The notes: generated from the sequence alone by a model not told the origin. Counted from the stretch's first letter, positions 37,891 to 49,359 are shown. The stretch: 64,000 nt of DNA from an uncultured Porticoccus sp. (GCA_947259505.1 CAMYLT010000003.1:62001-126000), one strand, 5' to 3'. Numbers and translations are program-made.

Positions 37891-38542
37891 GGGGTAATAT
37901 TTCGCTAAAGTGAATAATGGTAGGAAAACCGTCAAGGAGTTTGGCTGCTTGTTTGCTATCGGGTTGGCTAATCCCCAGCAGGTGACCGACTCCATAGTTT
38001 TCCGCAGCGCGGAGGACCTCTATGGAGTCGTCTATAAAGAGAGTCCTGGCGGCAATAAAATGCTGTTCTTCTTCAAGGGCTTGCCAGAAAGCCGGTGTTT
38101 CTTTTGGGTGGCCAAATTGGTGCGAACTGTAAATATGATCCAATAAGGGGCCAATGCCTGTCACCGAGAGTTTGAGTTCAAGGCTGTGGGGGTGAGCATT
38201 GGTGATGAGGACACGCTGTTTGCCTTCTTCGCCAAGCTGGGTCAGAAATTCCTGCACAAATGGCCGTTCCTGGATCAGGTGATTAAGTTCTTCTTTGAGT
38301 TCGCAAATATTGACCGACAGTTCCTTTGACCAATACTCCAGGCAGTACCAATCGAGGGTGCCGCGTTTTTCATTAAAGCGCTTGTGTAGATCAATGGTAG
38401 CCTGATCTGGGCAGAGACCATGATGTTCGGCGTAGCGCCTGGGCAGGTGCGTCAGCCAGAAGTAGTTATCAAAGTGCAGGTCTAACAGGGTGCCGTCCAT
38501 GTCCAGCAGCACAGTGTCGATGGTATTCCAGTTAATCTTCAC
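37883..38542 (-). CDS. yrfG: HAD-family GMP/IMP nucleotidase YrfG
   Basis: 219 residues. HAD motifs: I, LLDMDGTLLDL at 12-22; II, VLITNAHP near 112; III/IV, FGHPKETPAFW and LFIDDSIEVL. The order yrfG-hslR-(DUF4124)-hslO and the divergent nudE match the E. coli yrf region, supporting the orthologue call. Confidence 0.92.
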   Translation of the reverse strand: MKINWNTIDTVLLDMDGTLLDLHFDNYFWLTHLPRRYAEHHGLCPDQATIDLHKRFNEKRGTLDWYCLEYWSKELSVNICELKEELNHLIQERPFVQEFLTQLGEEGKQRVLITNAHPHSLELKLSVTGIGPLLDHIYSSHQFGHPKETPAFWQALEEEQHFIAARTLFIDDSIEVLRAAENYGVGHLLGISQPDSKQAAKLLDGFPTIIHFSEILPHD

Positions 38543-38580
38543 AGCTATAATGTTGAACCACAGATAAAAGTAGTCTCAGT

Positions 38581-39171
38581 ATGCCGACAAAACCTCAGAT
38601 ATTGAAGCGCCGACCTCTGGCCAAAACCCGTCTGTTTCAGGTGGAGCAGCTGGACTTGGAGTTCTCCAATGGCGTGCGTCGTACTTACGAGCGTCTCAAG
38701 CGGCCTGGATCGGGAGCGGTACTGATCGTGCCCATGCTCGACAGCGAAACCGTATTGCTCGTACGGGAATATGGCGCTGGGGTGGAAGATTATCAGTTGG
38801 CACTGCCCAAGGGCGCGATGGACCCCGGTGAAGATGTGCTCCAGACGGCCAATCGGGAACTGATGGAAGAGGTGGGTTATGGTGCCAGACGGCTGCAGTT
38901 GATTAAGACTCTCAGTCTGTCTCCAGCCTATATGGAGCACGATATAAATGTGGTGTTGGCAGAGAATCTCTACGAAAAGCGTTTGCCTGGTGATGAGCCG
39001 GAACCTCTCGAGGTGGTTCCATGGGCGATTCAGGATTTGGCGGCATTGATGGCCAGGGATGATTTTACGGAAGGTCGTTCAGTGGCTGCGCTTTATCTGG
39101 TTCGTGATTTGCTGGCAGCCCGTGTTAGTGCGGCAGAGCGCAGTGGCGATAGCAATCATGGCGGAGACTGA
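38581..39171 (+). CDS. nudE: ADP compounds hydrolase NudE (Nudix)
   Basis: 196 residues with a full Nudix box (GAMDPGEDVLQTANRELMEE continuing VG) near residue 80-103. It cleaves ADP-ribose, NADH and diadenosine polyphosphates. It is divergent from yrfG with a 38-bp gap, and overlaps cysQ by 14 bases. Confidence 0.95.
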   Translation: MPTKPQILKRRPLAKTRLFQVEQLDLEFSNGVRRTYERLKRPGSGAVLIVPMLDSETVLLVREYGAGVEDYQLALPKGAMDPGEDVLQTANRELMEEVGYGARRLQLIKTLSLSPAYMEHDINVVLAENLYEKRLPGDEPEPLEVVPWAIQDLAALMARDDFTEGRSVAALYLVRDLLAARVSAAERSGDSNHGGD

Positions 39172-40021
39172 AGTCAGGCAGGTAGATTTTGGCCTGCTGA
39201 AGCAGGTTATGCTGTTGGCGGAATCGGCAGGTAAGGTGATTATGTCCTTTTATGCCGATATTGAGGACTTAAAAGTCGACACCAAAGTGGATCAGTCGCC
39301 TGTCACGGCGGCGGATTTGGCAGCAAATCGGCTGCTGGTATCGCAATTGCCGACCTTGCTAGATGTGCCGGTCTTGTCTGAAGAATCCACTGTTCCTCCC
39401 TACGAGGTGAGATCCTCCTGGCATCGTTATTGGCTGGTTGACCCTCTGGACGGCACCCGTGAATTTTTATCGGGCAACGGAGAGTTCACTGTCAATGTTG
39501 CGTTAATAGAGGATGGTTGTCCGGTGCTGGGTGTGGTTTATGTGCCGACAACAGGGATCGGCTATGCCGGTTTGTCGGGAAAAGGGGCTTATCAGTATAC
39601 CGGCGGGCGGTATAACGCGATACATGTGAGGACCATGGTCGAGCGCCAGGCGGAAGGGTTACCCTTGGTTGTGGTCGCTAGTCGCCGACATGGGGGTGAA
39701 CAGGTTGCCCAGTTGCAGAGTCGGTTGTCCCCACAGTTTGGTGATGTGGTCGTGCGACTGGTTGGTAGCTCCCTTAAGTTATGTTTGATCGCCGAAGGTG
39801 CAGCCGACCTCTATCCGCACTTTTGGCCGACTTCCCAGTGGGATACTGCTGCGGGGCAGACTATCGTTGAGGCCGCAGGAGGGGAGGTGGTCACCATGAA
39901 CCGGCAGCCACTCTCCTACAATACCCGGGAGTCATTGCTGAACCCTTATTTTTACAGCATGGGTGACAAAGGGTATGGATGGGACGCTATCCTGCCATTC
40001 ATGCCACAAGATCTAGAATAA
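39158..40021 (+). CDS. cysQ: 3'(2'),5'-bisphosphate nucleotidase CysQ
   Basis: 287 residues from the ATG at 39158 (MAETEVRQVDFG); the open frame reaches back to 39059 inside nudE but is not needed. Inositol-monophosphatase-fold motifs are present: SEEST near 73, the metal site DPLDGTREF near 95, and WDTAAGQTIVEAAGG near 230. It removes PAP formed in sulfate assimilation. The stop codon overlaps the convergent ponA gene by nine bases. Confidence 0.95.
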   Translation: MAETEVRQVDFGLLKQVMLLAESAGKVIMSFYADIEDLKVDTKVDQSPVTAADLAANRLLVSQLPTLLDVPVLSEESTVPPYEVRSSWHRYWLVDPLDGTREFLSGNGEFTVNVALIEDGCPVLGVVYVPTTGIGYAGLSGKGAYQYTGGRYNAIHVRTMVERQAEGLPLVVVASRRHGGEQVAQLQSRLSPQFGDVVVRLVGSSLKLCLIAEGAADLYPHFWPTSQWDTAAGQTIVEAAGGEVVTMNRQPLSYNTRESLLNPYFYSMGDKGYGWDAILPFMPQDLE

Positions 40022-42475
40022 ATCCTCCGGCCGTGGCTCCCCTGGTGATAAGGGGCTTTCTCCTGATGTGGAGGAGGTCGCCATTGGCGGCACATCTTCC
40101 TTCCTGAAAATCTCAAAAATGCCATTGCTCTGTTCTGGGCGCACGCTTAGACCTGTTTCCGGGTCGATCTTTGCCATCACAATACCCTCGGGTTGCGGTC
40201 GTGCAACCTGTGGCCTTCCTGCCAAGGCAGTGCGCATGAAATCAATCCAGATGGGCAGTGCCGCTGAGCCGCCGTATTCAGATCTACCCAGCATCAGGTT
40301 TTCGTCGAACCCCACCCAGGTGGTTGTGACCATGTGTGTGCTGTAACCAGAAAACCACGCATCACGCGGACCATTAGTGGTGCCAGTTTTGCCGGCAATA
40401 TCGGCACGTTTGAGTACGAGGGCTTTCCTGCCGGTTCCTTTGCGAATCACGTCTTTGAGAATGGAATCGATGATATAGGCCGTTCTTTCATCAATAATTC
40501 TGGGTGCGCGGGGTGGTTCTGGCATCGCTACAAGGGGGAACCCTTTTTCATCCGCAGGGGCGGCATTGTTAGTTTCTTGAGTTGAGACTACCTCTGGGTT
40601 TCGCTCAGTCTGTTCTTCCAATATGTCTTCATCGCAGAGGTGGCATACGGTTAAGGGGGCGGCTTGATAGAGTACCTTGCCGCTACTGTCCTCTATGCGC
40701 TCAATCAGATATGGCTCGACACGAAACCCGCCATTGGCAAAGCTGGTGTAGCCTGTGGCGATTTGGAGGGGGGTGACGGCATGGCTTCCCAATGCGAGTG
40801 ACAGATTGTGCGGCAGTGTGGATTCATCAAAGCCAAAGCGGCCTAGTCCGGCAATGGCCTTGTTGACGCCTAGTGTCCGCAGGATACGGATGGATATCAG
40901 GTTCCGGGATAGGTACAGGGCTTCGCGCAGTCGAGTTGGCCCATAGAACTTGCCACTGTCATTCTCTGGTCTCCAACTGCTTTCAAGCAAATTGTCCTCG
41001 AAGACAACGGGTGCATCGTTGATCATGCTGGCCGGGGTGAAACCGTTTTCCAGTGCGATGGTATAGATAAAGGGTTTGAAGTTAGACCCTGGTTGACGCT
41101 CCGCTTGTGTGACGCGATTGAAGTTGCTTTGTCGGAAGTCAAAGCCGCCGACCAATGCTTGAATTGCCCCATTTTCGGGCTTCAGGGCTGCTAAAGCAGC
41201 TTGAGCTTTCGGTAGTTGGCTGAGGTGCCAGGCTTCTTCACGTTGTTGGACTCTAATCACATCTCCCTTAGCGAAGAGTTCTTGTGCTTTCTTTATGGGG
41301 GCAGATCGGCTGTTGGGGCTATTAAAGCGACGTAGTCCTTTCAGTCCGTTTTCCCAGGTAATTTCAGCCTCCTTCCCGGCAGGAAGCAAAATTTTCAGGG
41401 ATTGATCCGTCGCTTCAGTGACAATAGCGGGCGTCAGTCCGCCCAATACGGGTGTTTCTTGCAGCAGTGAGGCCCACTGCTCTTCATCAGTGATGTTCTT
41501 TTCTGGTCCGCGATAGCCATGACGTTGGTCATACGCGATCAAGCCGTCTTGCACGGCCTTTTGAGCGCTTTTCTGCAGTTGGCTGTTGATGGTGGTAAAG
41601 ATGCGGTAACCATCAGTGTACGCTGTGGTGCCCACCATGTTGAGGATTTCCAGGCGGGCCATTTCTGCGACATACGGCGCGTCCAATTCGGTGGTGTAGC
41701 CGTGATAACTTGCAGTGACGGGTTGGCTCACAGCGGCAAGATAGGTTTCATTGTCTATATTGCCCAAATCCAGCATGCGCTTCAGAATCCAGTTGCGGCG
41801 AATCAGTGCCCTGTTGGGGTTGGCGATAGGATTAAAGGCTGAAGGTGCTTTGGGTAGTCCGGCTAGCATTGCCAGCTGGGGGAGATTTAATTCGCTAATG
41901 TGCTTTCCGTAGTACACCTGGGCCGCCGCTTCAATGCCATACGCTCTGTTTCCCTGGTAAATCTTATTGGCGTAGAGGGTAAGTATTTCATCTTTGGTGA
42001 GTTCGTCTTCAATTCTTAGTGCAAGTAATATTTCGTTAAATTTTCGTGTAAACGTTTGTTTGTGCGTCAGGAAAAAATTCCGTGCCACCTGCATGGTGAT
42101 CGTGCTTCCGCCGGTTTTGATTTCCCCGGAGGTCAGGAGCTGAGAAGCGGCGCGTAATAGTCCGGCAATATCGACACCAGAATGTTGATAAAAATGATCA
42201 TCTTCGGCAGAAAGCAGCGCCTGTATGTATTGTTTGGGGAGTTGCTCAAAAGTAATGGGGTTGCGGCGCATTTCCCCAAATTCACGAATTAGTTGTAAAT
42301 CTTGTGAATAAACTCTCAAAGGAGTTTGCAGTTTTATCTCTCTTAGACTTTCAACCGGGGGTAGTTTGGGGCTAAGGTATAAATACAGACTGCCTGTGAC
42401 GATGAGTGCGCCACCCATGGCACAAAGACTGAGCCAGGCTATCATGCTAACGATTTTGAATATTGCTTTGGTCAT
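40013..42475 (-). CDS. mrcA: Penicillin-binding protein 1A (class A, bifunctional)
   Basis: 820 residues: N-terminal membrane anchor (about 8-32), GT51 glycosyltransferase with the catalytic Glu in LLSAEDDHFYQHSGVD and GGSTITMQVARN, an OB-like insert, then the transpeptidase with the SxxK serine in PGSNFKPFIY, SRN, and KTGTTNGPRDAWF. It builds and cross-links peptidoglycan. It is divergent from pilMNOPQ, as in Pseudomonas (ponA). Confidence 0.97.
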   Translation of the reverse strand: MTKAIFKIVSMIAWLSLCAMGGALIVTGSLYLYLSPKLPPVESLREIKLQTPLRVYSQDLQLIREFGEMRRNPITFEQLPKQYIQALLSAEDDHFYQHSGVDIAGLLRAASQLLTSGEIKTGGSTITMQVARNFFLTHKQTFTRKFNEILLALRIEDELTKDEILTLYANKIYQGNRAYGIEAAAQVYYGKHISELNLPQLAMLAGLPKAPSAFNPIANPNRALIRRNWILKRMLDLGNIDNETYLAAVSQPVTASYHGYTTELDAPYVAEMARLEILNMVGTTAYTDGYRIFTTINSQLQKSAQKAVQDGLIAYDQRHGYRGPEKNITDEEQWASLLQETPVLGGLTPAIVTEATDQSLKILLPAGKEAEITWENGLKGLRRFNSPNSRSAPIKKAQELFAKGDVIRVQQREEAWHLSQLPKAQAALAALKPENGAIQALVGGFDFRQSNFNRVTQAERQPGSNFKPFIYTIALENGFTPASMINDAPVVFEDNLLESSWRPENDSGKFYGPTRLREALYLSRNLISIRILRTLGVNKAIAGLGRFGFDESTLPHNLSLALGSHAVTPLQIATGYTSFANGGFRVEPYLIERIEDSSGKVLYQAAPLTVCHLCDEDILEEQTERNPEVVSTQETNNAAPADEKGFPLVAMPEPPRAPRIIDERTAYIIDSILKDVIRKGTGRKALVLKRADIAGKTGTTNGPRDAWFSGYSTHMVTTTWVGFDENLMLGRSEYGGSAALPIWIDFMRTALAGRPQVARPQPEGIVMAKIDPETGLSVRPEQSNGIFEIFRKEDVPPMATSSTSGESPLSPGEPRPEDLF

Positions 42476-42503
42476 GGTGGGGCCGTTTTGAAATCAGCGT
42501 GAT

Positions 42504-42509
42504 ATTATA
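42504..42509 (-). promoter_or_regulatory. Candidate -10 element of mrcA
   Basis: A perfect TATAAT on the minus strand about 29 bp before the mrcA ATG. No good -35 hexamer is seen at the right distance, so the call is weak. Confidence 0.3.
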
Positions 42510-42586
42510 GGATTAAAGGAACAGCGATACACTACTTGCAAACTTGCGGAAAATAGTTAAAGTTCTCTGTTAGTTGCTTTGCGTAA

Positions 42587-43675
<1,089 letters not shown>

Positions 43676-43676
43676 T

Positions 43677-44261
43677 ATGGCCAAGATTAACCTCCTTCCA
43701 TGGCGTGAAGCATTTCGCGCTGAAAAGAAAAAGGAATTTATCACGCTGATCTGTGTAGTGCTGGTTGTGGCGGTGGTGGTGGCATTTGGGTGGGACCGTG
43801 TGATTAATGCCCAGATTGCTAATCAGGAAAGTCGAAATCAACTACTGAAAAGCGAAATTACCAAGCTTGATAAGCAAGTAGCTGAAATCAAAGAACTGAA
43901 AAAACGCCGTCAAGACTTACTTGATCGGATGCAGGTTATTCAGGAGCTTCAGGGTAACAGGCCGGAAATCGTCAAGCTTTATGATGAGCTCGTTAGGGCT
44001 GTTCCAGATGGCGTTTATTTGACGAATATGACTTTAAAAGGCAAGCAAATTTCACTTGTAGGTTATGCAGAGTCAAATAACCGTGTTTCTGCACTGATGC
44101 GTCGTCTGGATGCATCCTACAAGTTTGCAGAACCGAACTTAACCAAGGTGCAAGCAGATCAGACACTTGGTGAGGATGGTAGTCGTTTTGAAATGCGGGT
44201 TAAAGTGATCACTGCGCCGGTGGACAATGAGTCCGCGGCCAAGGCTGAAGGAGAAGCATGA
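43677..44261 (+). CDS. pilN: Type IV pilus assembly protein PilN
   Basis: 194 residues. The N-terminal PilM-binding motif INLLPWREA is at 4-12, one membrane helix at about 21-42, then a coiled coil and a ferredoxin-like periplasmic domain. It starts 1 base after pilM and overlaps pilO by four bases. Confidence 0.96.
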   Translation: MAKINLLPWREAFRAEKKKEFITLICVVLVVAVVVAFGWDRVINAQIANQESRNQLLKSEITKLDKQVAEIKELKKRRQDLLDRMQVIQELQGNRPEIVKLYDELVRAVPDGVYLTNMTLKGKQISLVGYAESNNRVSALMRRLDASYKFAEPNLTKVQADQTLGEDGSRFEMRVKVITAPVDNESAAKAEGEA

Positions 44262-44872
44262 TGGCCCTAAGCGATTCCTTTCAGCAGTTAAAAGATTTTG
44301 ATATTTCAGACCTGGACTTTGAAAGTATCGGTGTTTGGCCGTTCCCGGTTAGGGTTATTTTGCTGGTGTTGGTCTTCTGTGCTCTATTGGGAGGCACATA
44401 CTATTTTCACGTCAAGGAACTTGGGGCTGAGTTGGACAGAGTTCAGATGCAAGAGGTGAAGCTCAAGCAGACTTTTGAACAGAAAGCCTTTCAGGCAGCT
44501 AATCTGGAGGCCTACAGAGCGCAGATGGCGGAAATGGAGAAGCTTTTTGGTGCGTTGCTGGCTCAGTTGCCGAGCGATACAGAAGTGCCGGGTCTGTTGG
44601 AGGATATTACTGAGCTTGGTAATGGTGCCAGTCTCAATATCGTCAGTATCACTCTTCAGCCGGAAAGGGCGGCTGAATTTTATGTCGAACTGCCAATCAA
44701 GATTGTCGCCCAGGGCGGATACCATGATATTGGTGCGTTTGTGAGTGGTGTGGCAGGTTTGCCTCGTATTGTGACTTTGCACAATTACAGCTTGTCGTCG
44801 AGAGGAAATGGCGGTCTTCTGGCGTTGGAGATTGAAGCAAAAACGTACCGCTACAAGACGCAGGAAGACTAA
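44258..44872 (+). CDS. pilO: Type IV pilus assembly protein PilO
   Basis: 204 residues: a short cytoplasmic N-terminus, one membrane helix (about 30-50), a coiled coil and a C-terminal alpha/beta domain. It pairs with PilN to align the inner-membrane platform with PilP and PilQ. There is ATGA overlap with pilN and a second in-frame ATG one codon later. Confidence 0.95.
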   Translation: MMALSDSFQQLKDFDISDLDFESIGVWPFPVRVILLVLVFCALLGGTYYFHVKELGAELDRVQMQEVKLKQTFEQKAFQAANLEAYRAQMAEMEKLFGALLAQLPSDTEVPGLLEDITELGNGASLNIVSITLQPERAAEFYVELPIKIVAQGGYHDIGAFVSGVAGLPRIVTLHNYSLSSRGNGGLLALEIEAKTYRYKTQED

Positions 44873-44875
44873 AAA

Positions 44876-45412
44876 ATGACCAAATACCTCGGTTTGTTTT
44901 TTGTGGTCGTCAGCTGTGTCCTTGCTTCGGGATGCGCTGGTGATGGTGAGCATCAAGACCTTCAAAATTTCATGAAGGAAGTCAAAGCAAGGCCGGCGGG
45001 CGAAATAGAGCCTATTCCGACTTTTCGTGCTTATAAGAATTTCAGGTATGGTGCAATTGCCATGCGGAGCCCATTCGAGGCGCCTCTGTTAGTTGGTGCT
45101 GGTGAAAAATTGGCAGGCAAGAATACTGTTGACGCTCCAGATGATTCTCGCAAGAGAGAATACTTGGAAGCATATAATTTTGCCGCGATGGCGATGGTCG
45201 GCATTTTGTCGAAAGATGGGCAGATATGGTCGTTGATTGACGATGGAAGTGGTGGCATTCACCGTGTCACGGTGGGCAATTATTTGGGTAAAAACCATGG
45301 TCGCATTGCAGCAATCAGTGAGTCCAAGGTTGACGTGCTAGAAATAGTTCCCGATGGGAAGGGGAAATGGGTCGAGCGTCCGCGGACCCTGGCTCTGAGA
45401 GAGAAGGACTAA
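44876..45412 (+). CDS. pilP: Type IV pilus lipoprotein PilP
   Basis: 178 residues with a lipoprotein signal ending LASGC near residue 20. FRYGAIAMRSPFEAP is the family motif before the C-terminal beta-domain that contacts the N-terminal domain of PilQ. It follows pilO by three bases. Confidence 0.95.
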   Translation: MTKYLGLFFVVVSCVLASGCAGDGEHQDLQNFMKEVKARPAGEIEPIPTFRAYKNFRYGAIAMRSPFEAPLLVGAGEKLAGKNTVDAPDDSRKREYLEAYNFAAMAMVGILSKDGQIWSLIDDGSGGIHRVTVGNYLGKNHGRIAAISESKVDVLEIVPDGKGKWVERPRTLALREKD

Positions 45413-45415
45413 TCG

Positions 45416-47566
45416 ATGTTTGGGGAATCTGAGATGAAAGGGTATCTGAAAAAGAGTGTGTTGATACTGGCTGGGTGTATGTTATCCCTCGGGGTGTCAT
45501 CACAGGCATTGGCTCAGGTGACGCTGGAAGATATCAGTTTCGCGACCCTGCCTGGAGATAAGTTTGAGGTCAAGATGTCCTTCTCTGAAGCGCCTCCAGT
45601 TCCAGATGGTTATACCATTGATAACCCTGCGAGAATTGTTCTGGACTTGCCGGGTGTGACGAGTAGCCTTGAGAGAAAACACTCGCTCTCTTTTGAAAAT
45701 GCACGTAGTGCAGTTCTGCTCGCAACGGCAGATCGCACTCGCCTGATACTGAATATGCAGGAGATTGTGCCTTATGAGACGCATGTTTCCGGAAATGTAA
45801 TGACCATGGTGGTCGGTACGGGTGAAGGTGTTGTTCGCGCGGAGAAACAGTCTGTTATGGCTGCTGCGACCGCTTCAAAAACCGGTGGCGTTCAGTCCTA
45901 CAGTATAAAGGCTGTTGACTTTCGACGTGGTGAAAAGGGCGAGGGTTTGGTGGTAATCGGTTTGTCGGATCCGGCCGTAAGCGTGGATATTTCCCGGGTT
46001 GGTGGCGATATAAAGCTGAGTTTTTTTCGTACCAGCCTTCCTGGAAAGCTTGACCGCCGTTTGGATGTTGTTGATTTCGCCACGCCAGTCAAAGAGGTTG
46101 ACGTTACCTCAGATGGGTCTACCACTAATGTGATGGTGAGTACCATAGGAGAATATGATTACATGGCTTATCAGGCTGATGATCAGTATATCGTTAGCAT
46201 TAAGCCGCTCACGGATGACGAAATTGAGCAGCAAAAATCTCGATTTGCCTATGTAGGTGATAAGTTATCCCTCAACTTCCAAGACATTGAGGTTAGGTCG
46301 GTATTGCAGTTGATTGCAGACTTTACTGAATTGAATCTGGTTGCCAGTGATACCGTCTCTGGCAGCATCACCCTTCGCTTGGAAAATGTCCCTTGGGATC
46401 AGGCGCTGGATATTGTTTTGAAGGCTAAAGGGCTTGATAAACGTCAAGATGGCAACGTGTTAATGGTGGCGCCTGCAGCCGAAATTGCTGAGCGTGAGCG
46501 TTTACAAGTAGAGGCTAATAAACAGTTGGAAGAGCTGGCTCCCCTGCGAACTGAATTTATCCGGGTTAAATATGCTGATGCTCGGGAGTTGTACGAACTT
46601 TTTGATGTTCGCCGTGGTGGCGGTGGCGGTGGTAGTGGTGGCAGAAATGCAACAGACAGTATGTTGTCCAACCGTGGTTCAGCTATCGTTGACGACAGAA
46701 CTAACACGATCATCCTGACCGATACTGACGATAAGATCAGGGATTTCATGAGTCTTATTGATGAGATTGATATTCCTGTCAGGCAGGTATTAATCGAGGC
46801 TAGAATTGTAATTGCGAACACCGATTTCAGAAAAGAAATTGGCGCACGACTTGGGTTGCAGGGTGCAAGAACCCCGGACAGTTCCGATTTTGGCTTCGGT
46901 GGTTCTCTCGAAAATTTTGATGGAGTGAACAACCCCATCAATATTTTTAATAGAGGTGCAGGAACTATACTGGTCAATGATGCCGGTCTTGGCGTAGACC
47001 TTGGGGTTAACAACCCCAATGGTAGTTTTGCGCTTGAGCTATTAACCCAAAATACCTTTCTCGATCTTGAGTTGAGTGCACTGGAAGATGAAGGAACTGG
47101 TGAAATTGTTTCTCAACCCAAAGTTCTGACCAGTGATAAACAAAAAGCTTCGATAAAAACTGGTACCGAAATTCCCTATCAGAATGCCACATCTAGTGGA
47201 GCGACGTCTGTCCAATTCAAAGAGGCAGTGCTGAAACTGGAAGTAACGCCTCAAATCACGCCTGATGGCCGTATCGTCATGGATATCAACGTGAATCAGG
47301 ACTCTGTGGGTGACTTGCTGCCCACGGGTGAGCCAGCAATTGATGTAACCCAAGTTGAGACAAAAGCGATTGTCGGTGATGGGCAGACTCTTGTGCTGGG
47401 CGGACTTTTCCAGATGGAGACTTTCAATACTTCAGAGAAGGTGCCTCTCTTAGGAGATATTCCTTATCTGGGAAGATTGTTCCGGCGTGATTTAGATAGT
47501 TTGGAGAAAAGGGAAATCCTGATTTTCATTACTCCCAAAATTCTTAATGAAGCCCTTCTTGATTGA
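45416..47566 (+). CDS. pilQ: Type IV pilus secretin PilQ
   Basis: 716 residues. Signal peptide (cleavage near SQALA-QV), two AMIN domains (about 35-250), a secretin/TonB short N-terminal domain (about 280-350), N1 domain, a Gly-rich stretch near residue 400 (RRGGGGGGSGG), and the C-terminal secretin core with VPLLGDIPYLGRLF. The ATG at 45416 has AAGGA seven bases upstream; the ATG at 45434 (MKGYLKK) gives the more usual signal peptide and also has a G-rich site, so either may be used. Confidence 0.95.
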   Translation: MFGESEMKGYLKKSVLILAGCMLSLGVSSQALAQVTLEDISFATLPGDKFEVKMSFSEAPPVPDGYTIDNPARIVLDLPGVTSSLERKHSLSFENARSAVLLATADRTRLILNMQEIVPYETHVSGNVMTMVVGTGEGVVRAEKQSVMAAATASKTGGVQSYSIKAVDFRRGEKGEGLVVIGLSDPAVSVDISRVGGDIKLSFFRTSLPGKLDRRLDVVDFATPVKEVDVTSDGSTTNVMVSTIGEYDYMAYQADDQYIVSIKPLTDDEIEQQKSRFAYVGDKLSLNFQDIEVRSVLQLIADFTELNLVASDTVSGSITLRLENVPWDQALDIVLKAKGLDKRQDGNVLMVAPAAEIAERERLQVEANKQLEELAPLRTEFIRVKYADARELYELFDVRRGGGGGGSGGRNATDSMLSNRGSAIVDDRTNTIILTDTDDKIRDFMSLIDEIDIPVRQVLIEARIVIANTDFRKEIGARLGLQGARTPDSSDFGFGGSLENFDGVNNPINIFNRGAGTILVNDAGLGVDLGVNNPNGSFALELLTQNTFLDLELSALEDEGTGEIVSQPKVLTSDKQKASIKTGTEIPYQNATSSGATSVQFKEAVLKLEVTPQITPDGRIVMDINVNQDSVGDLLPTGEPAIDVTQVETKAIVGDGQTLVLGGLFQMETFNTSEKVPLLGDIPYLGRLFRRDLDSLEKREILIFITPKILNEALLD

Positions 47567-48090
47567 TGATAAAAGCAAATAACGTTTTTCTTGTCGGCCC
47601 CATGGGGGCCGGCAAGACAACCATCGGTCGTCTCTTGGCCAAAAACCTTTCCCTTAAATTTGTTGATCTGGATGCGGAGATTGAAAAACGCTGCGGCGCT
47701 GATATCCCGTGGATTTTTGATGTGGAAGGGGAGGCTGGATTCAGGAAGCGGGAGAGCATGCTTCTTGAGGAGCTAACGGATTTAGAGGGGATTCTTCTTG
47801 CTACAGGGGGTGGGGCTGTATTGGATTCTCGGAATCGAGAGTTTCTGAAAGAGCGTGGTTGTGTCGTCTACCTTTGTGCTTCTGCGACACAGTTGATGGA
47901 AAGAACTGCCCATGATCGGTCTCGGCCGTTGTTGCAGGTTGACGACCCTTTGTCTGTACTTACGCGACTGATTGCTGAGAGAGATCCGTTCTACAGAGAA
48001 GTGGCGGATTTGATCGTCGAAACTGAGCGAAAAAAACCCCAGGCTGTAGCTGAATGGGTGGCAAGAGAAGTTCGCCAGCATCAAGCCTGA
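47563..48090 (+). CDS. aroK: Shikimate kinase
   Basis: 175 residues. Walker A is in [17 protein letters not shown], with the shikimate-binding DLDAEIEKR and ATGGGAVL motifs. It overlaps the pilQ stop by four bases; the pilQ-aroK-aroB order is common in gammaproteobacteria. Confidence 0.97.
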   Translation: MMIKANNVFLVGPMGAGKTTIGRLLAKNLSLKFVDLDAEIEKRCGADIPWIFDVEGEAGFRKRESMLLEELTDLEGILLATGGGAVLDSRNREFLKERGCVVYLCASATQLMERTAHDRSRPLLQVDDPLSVLTRLIAERDPFYREVADLIVETERKKPQAVAEWVAREVRQHQA

Positions 48091-48133
48091 TGTGGTAAAT
48101 TCACTACCCTTTCGTATCAGGGATTCTTCTAGA

Positions 48134-49219
48134 GTGTCTACCTCCATTAAGCTCACCGTTGAGTTGGGCGAGCGAAGCTACCCAATAATTATTGGTGCGG
48201 GTTTATTACAAGCGCCAGGGCAGCTTGTTCCTTATATCCATGGTTCTCAGGTGTTGGTGGTGTCGAATGAGACTATTGCGCCATACTACCTCGAGTTATT
48301 AACGAACGCGCTTGTAGGGTGTCAGGTAGACACCCTAATCCTGCCTGATGGCGAGAAATACAAAAATCTCGATACATTGAATTTGATATTCGATTGTCTT
48401 CTTGAAAAACGACACAATCGAACTACCACTCTAATCGCTTTGGGTGGTGGAGTAGTGGGAGATATGGTTGGATTTGCTGCAGCTTGTTATCAGCGCGGAG
48501 TCAATTTTATTCAAATTCCTACCACTCTGCTCGCGCAGGTGGACTCTTCGGTTGGCGGTAAGACCGCGGTGAACCATCCGAAGGGTAAGAATATGATTGG
48601 AGCATTTTATCAGCCGCAGTGTGTGCTTGCAGACACGTCTACGCTTGCTACGTTACCTGTTCGTGAATACTGTGCGGGGTTGGCGGAGGTGGTCAAATAC
48701 GGTGTCATTGCCGATGTCGATTTTTTCAATTGGCTAGAAGAAAATATCGATGCGTTACTGGCGCGAGACCCTGATACATTGGCGATCGCAATCAAACGTT
48801 CATGTGAAAATAAGGCTAAGATCGTTAGCCAGGATGAGCGCGAAGGTGGTGTTAGGGCAATTCTGAATTTCGGTCACACTTTTGGCCATGCTATTGAAAC
48901 TGCCCAGTTCTATTGTGACTGGTTACATGGCGAAGCCGTGTCGGCGGGGATGGTGATGGCCGCTGAGCTGTCCAGATTGCTTGGCTGGATAAGCAGTGAA
49001 GATAAGCAGCGCATTGAACAGTTGTTGATAAAGTGCCGGTTGCCGATTTGGGCGCCGAAAACGATTAATGGCGAAACGTTCATGGAGCTGATGTCAGTAG
49101 ACAAGAAAGTTTTGGATGGTTCCTTGCGGCTGGTTTTACTCAAATCCTTGGGACAAGCCGTGGTGACTTCAGATTTTGACGCAAAATGTCTTGCCCAGTT
49201 GCTGTCAGATAAAGAATAA
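48134..49219 (+). CDS. aroB: 3-dehydroquinate synthase
   Basis: 361 residues from the GTG at 48134 ([18 protein letters not shown]), which matches the family N-terminus and has AGGGA about 11 bases upstream; a GTG at 48092 would add 14 residues. Motifs: [42 protein letters not shown] and the metal site GHTFGHAIE. It is the second step of the shikimate pathway. Confidence 0.96.
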   Translation: MSTSIKLTVELGERSYPIIIGAGLLQAPGQLVPYIHGSQVLVVSNETIAPYYLELLTNALVGCQVDTLILPDGEKYKNLDTLNLIFDCLLEKRHNRTTTLIALGGGVVGDMVGFAAACYQRGVNFIQIPTTLLAQVDSSVGGKTAVNHPKGKNMIGAFYQPQCVLADTSTLATLPVREYCAGLAEVVKYGVIADVDFFNWLEENIDALLARDPDTLAIAIKRSCENKAKIVSQDEREGGVRAILNFGHTFGHAIETAQFYCDWLHGEAVSAGMVMAAELSRLLGWISSEDKQRIEQLLIKCRLPIWAPKTINGETFMELMSVDKKVLDGSLRLVLLKSLGQAVVTSDFDAKCLAQLLSDKE

Positions 49220-49353
49220 ACCACAATCAACCCATCGGCGTATGCTCTCCGGCGTCCTCGCTTCTTTTTCGAGAGAAGTTTGTGGCGTCGGCCTCTGCCA
49301 TGTAAAATGTCTCTCCTTTTGTGCCCTTAAGCGCTATCGTTCTGCTTGGGCCA

Positions 49354-49359
49354 TATAAT
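49354..49359 (+). promoter_or_regulatory. Candidate -10 element of gltBD
   Basis: A perfect TATAAT 38 bp before the gltB start in the 177-bp aroB-gltB gap. The matching -35 region is poor, so this is tentative; no sigma-54 element was seen in this gap. Confidence 0.35.
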
